Source: Desulfobulbaceae bacterium
GTDB taxonomy: Bacteria; Desulfobacterota; Desulfobulbia; Desulfobulbales; Desulfocapsaceae
DNA length: 10,826 nucleotides
Assembly (NCBI GenBank): GCA_030632405.1
Contig: DAOVUU010000039.1
Location: 1 to 10,826 of the forward strand
Direction of reading: 5' to 3'
Shown: positions 6,656 through 10,826 of the stretch, piece by piece
How the letters are laid out: every line of letters begins with the position of its first letter
How positions within the stretch are numbered: position 1 is the stretch's first letter
The notes under the pieces: model-generated
What the model was told of the DNA's origin: nothing
Databases searched by the model: none
What the model saw: the letters and a program-made list of their open reading frames with translations, nothing else
Made by a program: the position numbers and the translations under genes

Positions 6656-6754
6656 GTAGCTTCCATCTCTACCATTGTCAAGGGACAAACGTTTCTTTCC
6701 GCACAAACCACAAAAATACGGCAGTATGGTGAGAGGCAAGGAACTAACAAGCAA

Positions 6755-6783
6755 TAGACAAGACGAACCTAATCAGGTAAATT
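6755..6783 (+). promoter_or_regulatory. Candidate sigma-70-type promoter for the DUF4390-ntrY-ntrX operon
   Basis: TAGACA (6755-6760, 5 of 6 to TTGACA) is followed after 17 bp by TAAATT (6778-6783, 4 of 6 to TATAAT). The predicted transcript would have a leader of about 80 nt before the ATG at 6870. No sigma-54 type GG-N10-GC element was seen in 6700-6869. Apart from this, that stretch is pyrimidine-rich and shows nothing firm. Confidence 0.35.
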
Positions 6784-6869
6784 ATCCCAATCTCCTTTGA
6801 GAAAAGAATCACCTTGAACCTTTTAACACTCTTTCAACCACCTTTGCAGTTTTCCATTTACAACTGATT

Positions 6870-7448
6870 ATGTATCATAAAACCCTGATAATTCTTCTTC
6901 TTTTCATTATATTTCCATTCCCACCCACATACTCACGCGCCGAACCTGTACAAAAACGGATAGTCAGCATCGAAGAACTAACGGCCACAACTTCAGAAAA
7001 ACACCTTCTTCTTTTTGCTACTCTGAAAAACAGTTTTACATCCGAAATGGTTGAAATACTCGACAGTGGCATCCCATTGCATTTCACCTTCTATATCGAA
7101 TTGCACAAGACAGCAGAAAATGTACCGGATGAGCAGATTATAGCACTCACGCTGCAGCACAGCATGGTCTTTGATACCCTCAAAGAGAATTACAAGGTCA
7201 CTCTTGAAGAGGAAAAAAACAAAACTCACACTTTCCGGTCTCTTTTCGAGGCCCAGAAATTAATTAATGAAATTAATGGAATAGAGGTAATACTACTCTC
7301 ACAACTCATCCCCGACAACCTCTACAAACTAAAAATCCGGGCAGAACTCTACCGAAAAACTTTACCCATGAGCCTGCATAACGTGCTTCCCTTTTTCTCC
7401 TGGTGGGATGTAAAAACTGGCTGGCATACTATTGAATTCAAGTATTAA
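6870..7448 (+). CDS. DUF4390 domain-containing exported protein
   Basis: The product has 192 residues with a signal peptide: MYHK, a strongly hydrophobic core (5-19), then a likely cleavage after SRA (22-24), so it should be periplasmic. The body matches DUF4390 as usually seen beside NtrY: a long beta-rich region with SGIPLHFTFYIEL (67-79), FDTLKENYKV (101-110), FRSLFEAQKLI (122-132), YKLKIRAELYRKTLP (152-166) and the aromatic end WWDVKTGWHTIEF (178-190). No catalytic motif is visible and the family has no known function. Its stop is 15 bp before ntrY, pointing to cotranscription and to a role with the NtrYX system, for example at the periplasmic face of the kinase (inference). The ATG is the first available start, but no Shine-Dalgarno precedes it. 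Confidence 0.85.
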   Translation: MYHKTLIILLLFIIFPFPPTYSRAEPVQKRIVSIEELTATTSEKHLLLFATLKNSFTSEMVEILDSGIPLHFTFYIELHKTAENVPDEQIIALTLQHSMVFDTLKENYKVTLEEEKNKTHTFRSLFEAQKLINEINGIEVILLSQLIPDNLYKLKIRAELYRKTLPMSLHNVLPFFSWWDVKTGWHTIEFKY

Positions 7449-7463
7449 GGTAGAGCAACTGAG

Positions 7464-9779
7464 ATGGAACAAATTCTTGCCGGAGACAAAGCAGCCAATA
7501 AACGGCAATACACAGCCAGGCAGCGGCACCAGAAACGCAAATTAATCAGACGAACAATCCTCTTTTGTATTCTTCTCATTCCATTTTTTATCTGGATTCA
7601 AAGCGTATTACTAAAAGAAGAATTTGCGCTGCCATTCGACAATAATATCCTCATCTTTGCACTGATCAATGTAAATGTTCTCCTTGTCCTGTTTGTGCTC
7701 TTCCTTGTACTCCGAAATCTGGCTGAACTCCTTTTTGATCGACGGATCAACAGACTGGGCAGTACCCTCAAGACCAAACTCATCGCTTCCTTTCTCTCAC
7801 TGACCCTCATCCCCACTATTCTTCTATTTTTTGTCGCCCTGCAGTTTGTGTCCACCAGCATGGATTACTGGTTCAATGACAATATTGAAGATTCACTGAC
7901 AGAATCTCTCAAACTGGCCCAATCTCTTCTTCACGACAAAGAAGATCAGGTTACCCGGATGAATAAAGGCTTAGCGGAGCGTCTCAAGCAACTGGACATA
8001 TCGTCCTATTCAGCTGAAACTATAAACAAAACCCTTGAAAAAGTATTCAGCTTGAACACCATAAACGGGCCAGACAGTCTCACCCTTATAACCAACGATA
8101 AAAACCTGGAAATTGCCGTCCGCGGACCTACTCTTCGCAACATTATCCTGCCGAAAATTTCGATGACCATGATCCAGCGTATACGAGAAGAACATAGCAG
8201 AGAAACAATCATCCAAGAGATGCAGCAAGGTGATCTTGTAAGTTGCGTAGCCGAAATCCAGATTGGCAACAAACAGCTCGGCAAAGCCATCCTGGTCACC
8301 TCTCTACTTCTCAAAAAAGAGCAACTCGCAAGAATGACGACAATTTCCCAGGGGATTGAAGGTTATCGGCAGCTGAAACATTTCAAAGAGCCGTTTAAAT
8401 TCTGGCTGCTGATCATTCTTCTCATCGTCACCCTGCTGGTCATCTTCGCAGCTATCTGGTTTGGTCTCTACATTGCCCGCGGTATAACCGAGCCTTTAGA
8501 AAAGCTGGTTCTGGCTACACGGCGGGTAGCCGAAGGAGACCTGGAATTTGAAATGGAACGAGAGTCAAATGATGAAATGGGCCTCTTGGTTGACTCCTTT
8601 AACAAAATGACCATCAACCTGAATTCAAGCAACAAAAGTCTCGCTGAAACTCACACAGCACTCCAGTTGAGTTCGCAGGAAAGTGAACAACGCCGAAGGT
8701 ACACAGAAATCATATTGCAGAATGTCTCCGCCGGAGTCATCTCCCTTAACGAAACCGGTCAAATAACAACCATTAACCGGTTTGCCGAAAAACTGCTCAA
8801 TATAGACAAAACTCTCTTTATCGGTCTAAACTTTAATAACATTCTTCCCCCCTATCAAGCTGCGATTATCCAGGGGTTTATTGACGAATTGCATGACACC
8901 GGCAAAATCACGGTTGAACAGCATATCAGACTCAACGTACTGGGGAAAAGCTATTCTCTGCTGATTAATTTCACCAGCCTCAAAGATGAGAAGGGGAACC
9001 CTCTCGGCTTTGTGCTCGTCTTCGACAACCTTACCAAACTTGAAAAAATGCAGCGCGTAGCAGCCTGGCGAGAGGTCGCCCGGCGCATTGCCCATGAAAT
9101 AAAAAATCCACTCACCCCAATTCAACTCTCGGCACAACGCCTTCGTCGACGATATCCTGAGATTCTGACAGAAAAGAATAATGTTTTTGATCAGTGTACC
9201 AGGACAATCATTACCCAGGTAGATGAACTCAAGCAGCTGGTCAGCGAATTCTCACAATTTGCACGCATGCCCAAGGTGCAGAAATCCCAAAACAACTTAC
9301 CCCGCCTGGCGGAAGACACCTTGATTCTATATAAGGAGGCACACAAGCATATACAATTCACCTGTACTGAGACTGAAACCATTCCCATCTTCAGTTTTGA
9401 CAGGGAACAGATTAAAAGATGCCTTATTAATCTCATTGAAAATGGAGTTGCAGTTTTACCTGACGGCGGTACTATAAATATAGAAATTTCCCCTGATGAG
9501 GAGATGGAGAATGTATTTATCAAGGTGTACGACGATGGCCCTGGAATATCTAAACTGAATAAACTGAAGCTCTTTGAACCTTATTTTTCAACCAAAAAAA
9601 CGGGGACAGGACTGGGGCTGGCAATAGTTTCTACTATAATTTCAGACCATAACGGTTATATCCGCGTCCAGGACAACGAACCGAGGGGCTCGGTCTTTAT
9701 AATTGAGCTGCCGCTTATAAACATTGAAATTGATGGGATCATCCCCTCCCATCCTCTTCCACATGATACTACCGGATAA
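7464..9779 (+). CDS. ntrY: NtrY-like membrane sensor histidine kinase
   Basis: The 771-residue kinase has the NtrY layout. After a basic N-terminus come three closely spaced membrane helices (about 30-50, 60-84 and 106-130), an outside region (about 131-312) and a fourth helix (313-338). A HAMP domain follows (338-390, with RGITEPLEKLVLATRRVAEGDL), then a PAS domain (about 412-520). The HisKA domain carries the phospho-accepting His544 in RIAHEIKNPLTPIQ. The ATPase domain shows an N box with Asn660 (NLIENGVAVL), the G1 box DDGPGI (690-695) and the G2 box GTGLGLA (714-720). It should phosphorylate the NtrX-type regulator whose gene starts 6 bp after this stop. NtrYX systems act in nitrogen, redox or envelope responses depending on the organism; the signal here cannot be read from sequence. 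AAGGTAGAG lies 9-17 bases before ATG. Confidence 0.94.
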   Translation: MEQILAGDKAANKRQYTARQRHQKRKLIRRTILFCILLIPFFIWIQSVLLKEEFALPFDNNILIFALINVNVLLVLFVLFLVLRNLAELLFDRRINRLGSTLKTKLIASFLSLTLIPTILLFFVALQFVSTSMDYWFNDNIEDSLTESLKLAQSLLHDKEDQVTRMNKGLAERLKQLDISSYSAETINKTLEKVFSLNTINGPDSLTLITNDKNLEIAVRGPTLRNIILPKISMTMIQRIREEHSRETIIQEMQQGDLVSCVAEIQIGNKQLGKAILVTSLLLKKEQLARMTTISQGIEGYRQLKHFKEPFKFWLLIILLIVTLLVIFAAIWFGLYIARGITEPLEKLVLATRRVAEGDLEFEMERESNDEMGLLVDSFNKMTINLNSSNKSLAETHTALQLSSQESEQRRRYTEIILQNVSAGVISLNETGQITTINRFAEKLLNIDKTLFIGLNFNNILPPYQAAIIQGFIDELHDTGKITVEQHIRLNVLGKSYSLLINFTSLKDEKGNPLGFVLVFDNLTKLEKMQRVAAWREVARRIAHEIKNPLTPIQLSAQRLRRRYPEILTEKNNVFDQCTRTIITQVDELKQLVSEFSQFARMPKVQKSQNNLPRLAEDTLILYKEAHKHIQFTCTETETIPIFSFDREQIKRCLINLIENGVAVLPDGGTINIEISPDEEMENVFIKVYDDGPGISKLNKLKLFEPYFSTKKTGTGLGLAIVSTIISDHNGYIRVQDNEPRGSVFIIELPLINIEIDGIIPSHPLPHDTTG

Positions 9780-9784
9780 CTCCA

Positions 9785-10826
9785 ATGAACAAACGTATCT
9801 TGCTAATAGATGATGAAATCAGTATTCAGAAATCGCTCTCAGGTATTCTCGAAGACGAAGGTTTTGCCTCTATATGCGCCTCTTCTGCTGAAGAGGGCCT
9901 TGAGTTACTGGAAACGTGGAATATAGACCTGATTCTCCTCGATATCTGGTTAGGGGATAATATGGATGGAATGACTGCTCTCGAAAAAATTAAAGAGAAG
10001 TTTGATATACCCGTCATTATGATCTCCGGTCATGGTACAATTGAAACAGCGGTGCAGGCCACCCGTAAAGGTGCCTATGATTTTATTGAAAAACCGCTTT
10101 CCTATGACAAAATCATCCTCGCTATCACGAATGGATTGCGCTTTGCAAAACTCGAACGCGAGAATATCCTCCTTAAACAGGGGGGCAGAACACAGCCGAT
10201 TCTAACGGGTGAGTCAGAACCAATAAAAGCACTGAAAAAGCAGATTGAATTGGTAGCCCCCACTGACGCCTGGGTGTTGATCAGAGGCGATCATGGAACA
10301 GGTAAAGAACTCGTTGCCCAATCCATCCACAGACAATCTCTCTCGAGTGATCAGCCGATGATAGAGGTCAACTGTGCCGCAATACCTGAAGAGCTTATTG
10401 AATCAGAACTTTTTGGCCACGAGAAAGGTTCTTTTACAGGTGCCCACACCAGTAAAAGAGGAAAATTCGATCAGGCTGATGGCGGGATTCTCTTCCTTGA
10501 TGAAATAGGGGACATGAGTCTCAACACCCAGGCAAAGATACTCCGCATTTTGCAGGAACAGAAATTTGAGAGAGTTGGTGGCAATAAAACAATACAGGTC
10601 AATGTCCGGGTGCTCGCGGCAACCAATAAAAATCTCGAGGAAGAGATTGAAGTTGGAAACTTCCGAGCAGACCTCTTCTGGAGACTGAACGTCGTCCCAA
10701 TCCATGTCCCCTACTTAAAAGATCGTCTGGAAGATATTCCTTTGCTGGTCAAATCACTCATGCAGAGCCTCGTCACAAAGGGATTGAAAAATAAAGAATT
10801 TACCCAGGATGCCCTGCAGATGCTCA
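9785..10826 (+). CDS. ntrX: NtrX-like sigma-54-dependent response regulator (3' end outside window)
   Basis: The frame opens at ATG 9785, 5 bp after the ntrY stop, and is still open at the right edge (347 complete codons seen). The receiver domain (1-120) has acidic residues D9 and D10, phospho-accepting Asp53 in ILLDIWLG (the DIW context is typical of NtrX), Ser81 and Lys103 in EKPLS. The AAA+ domain has Walker A GDHGTGKE (168-175), the sigma-54 contact loop GSFTGA (215-220), Walker B GGILFLDEIGD (233-243) and FRADLFWRLNV (293-303). It should remodel sigma-54 RNA polymerase when phosphorylated by NtrY. The Walker A has D-H where E-S/N is usual, and the loop has Ser for the second Ala of GAFTGA; both look conservative. 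The C-terminal DNA-binding helix-turn-helix lies beyond the window. Confidence 0.94.
   Translation, partial: MNKRILLIDDEISIQKSLSGILEDEGFASICASSAEEGLELLETWNIDLILLDIWLGDNMDGMTALEKIKEKFDIPVIMISGHGTIETAVQATRKGAYDFIEKPLSYDKIILAITNGLRFAKLERENILLKQGGRTQPILTGESEPIKALKKQIELVAPTDAWVLIRGDHGTGKELVAQSIHRQSLSSDQPMIEVNCAAIPEELIESELFGHEKGSFTGAHTSKRGKFDQADGGILFLDEIGDMSLNTQAKILRILQEQKFERVGGNKTIQVNVRVLAATNKNLEEEIEVGNFRADLFWRLNVVPIHVPYLKDRLEDIPLLVKSLMQSLVTKGLKNKEFTQDALQML

Larger units (their letters stand above)
6599..6699. repeat. Nested ~101-nt inverted-repeat (long hairpin) in the DUF134-DUF4390 intergenic region
   Basis: Three sets of arms lie inside one another. The outer arms 6599-6614 (GAAAGAAAGAGTTTGT) and 6685-6699 (ACAAACGTTTCTTTC) give 14 pairs around a small internal loop. 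The middle arms 6624-6638 (CCTT, two unpaired bases, GACGATGGT) and 6671-6683 (ACCATTGTCAAGG) give 13 pairs, one of them G-T. The core is a perfect palindrome at 6642-6655. About 32 of 50 possible pairs form with a consistent centre, far more order than expected by chance in 100 bp. It has no U-tract, so it is not an ordinary terminator. It could be a palindromic mobile repeat, a structured leader or small RNA, or an operator array. Confidence 0.6.

Noticed and set aside
6700..6869. Sigma-54 promoter upstream of DUF4390-ntrYX
   Set aside because: No GG and GC pair with the proper 10-bp spacing in a TGGCAC/TTGCA-like context was found.

Overview
The window is about 10.8 kb of moderately AT-rich bacterial DNA with dense, ordinary chromosomal genes. 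The combination of a DUF4390-NtrY-NtrX operon, a UPF0251/DUF134 regulator, class-II style prfC and dTDP-sugar genes fits a Gram-negative, probably a Desulfobacterota (deltaproteobacterial, Desulfobulbales-like) organism. This placement is an inference from gene content and protein style, not a search result.

Layout. Positions 2-151 hold the C-terminal end of a DUF2231-like membrane protein. Next comes an orphan amino-acid-type solute-binding lipoprotein gene (351-1133). It is flanked by two opposite-facing copies of a roughly 126-bp repeat (172-297 and 1155-1280, about 80% identical). After it lies a membrane protein (1327-2877) that joins a periplasmic double-Cache sensor region to a cytoplasmic Schlafen-type AlbA_2 domain. 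Converging on that gene are rfbC and rfbB on the minus strand (2868-4526), for dTDP-rhamnose-type sugar synthesis. prfC (release factor 3) is divergent from rfbB at 4636-6225. A small UPF0251/DUF134 DNA-binding protein converges on prfC at 6284-6568. The intergenic region 6569-6869 contains a nested inverted-repeat structure of about 101 nt with a perfect 14-nt palindrome at its core. The window ends with a plus-strand operon: DUF4390 protein, NtrY-like histidine kinase and NtrX-like sigma-54 activator, the last one cut by the window edge.

How the parts work together. NtrY and NtrX form a two-component system, with the exported DUF4390 protein as a conserved accessory of unknown function. RfbB and RfbC catalyse two of the four dTDP-L-rhamnose steps; RfbA and RfbD are not here. 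The solute-binding lipoprotein and the dCache-AlbA_2 protein are both expected on the periplasmic side and could form a sensing pair, but this rests only on adjacency.

The most unusual items are the palindrome-like repeat pair around the lipoprotein gene, the dCache-AlbA_2 fusion and the long nested hairpin at 6599-6699. I saw no tRNA, rRNA, CRISPR array, transposase or phage gene.
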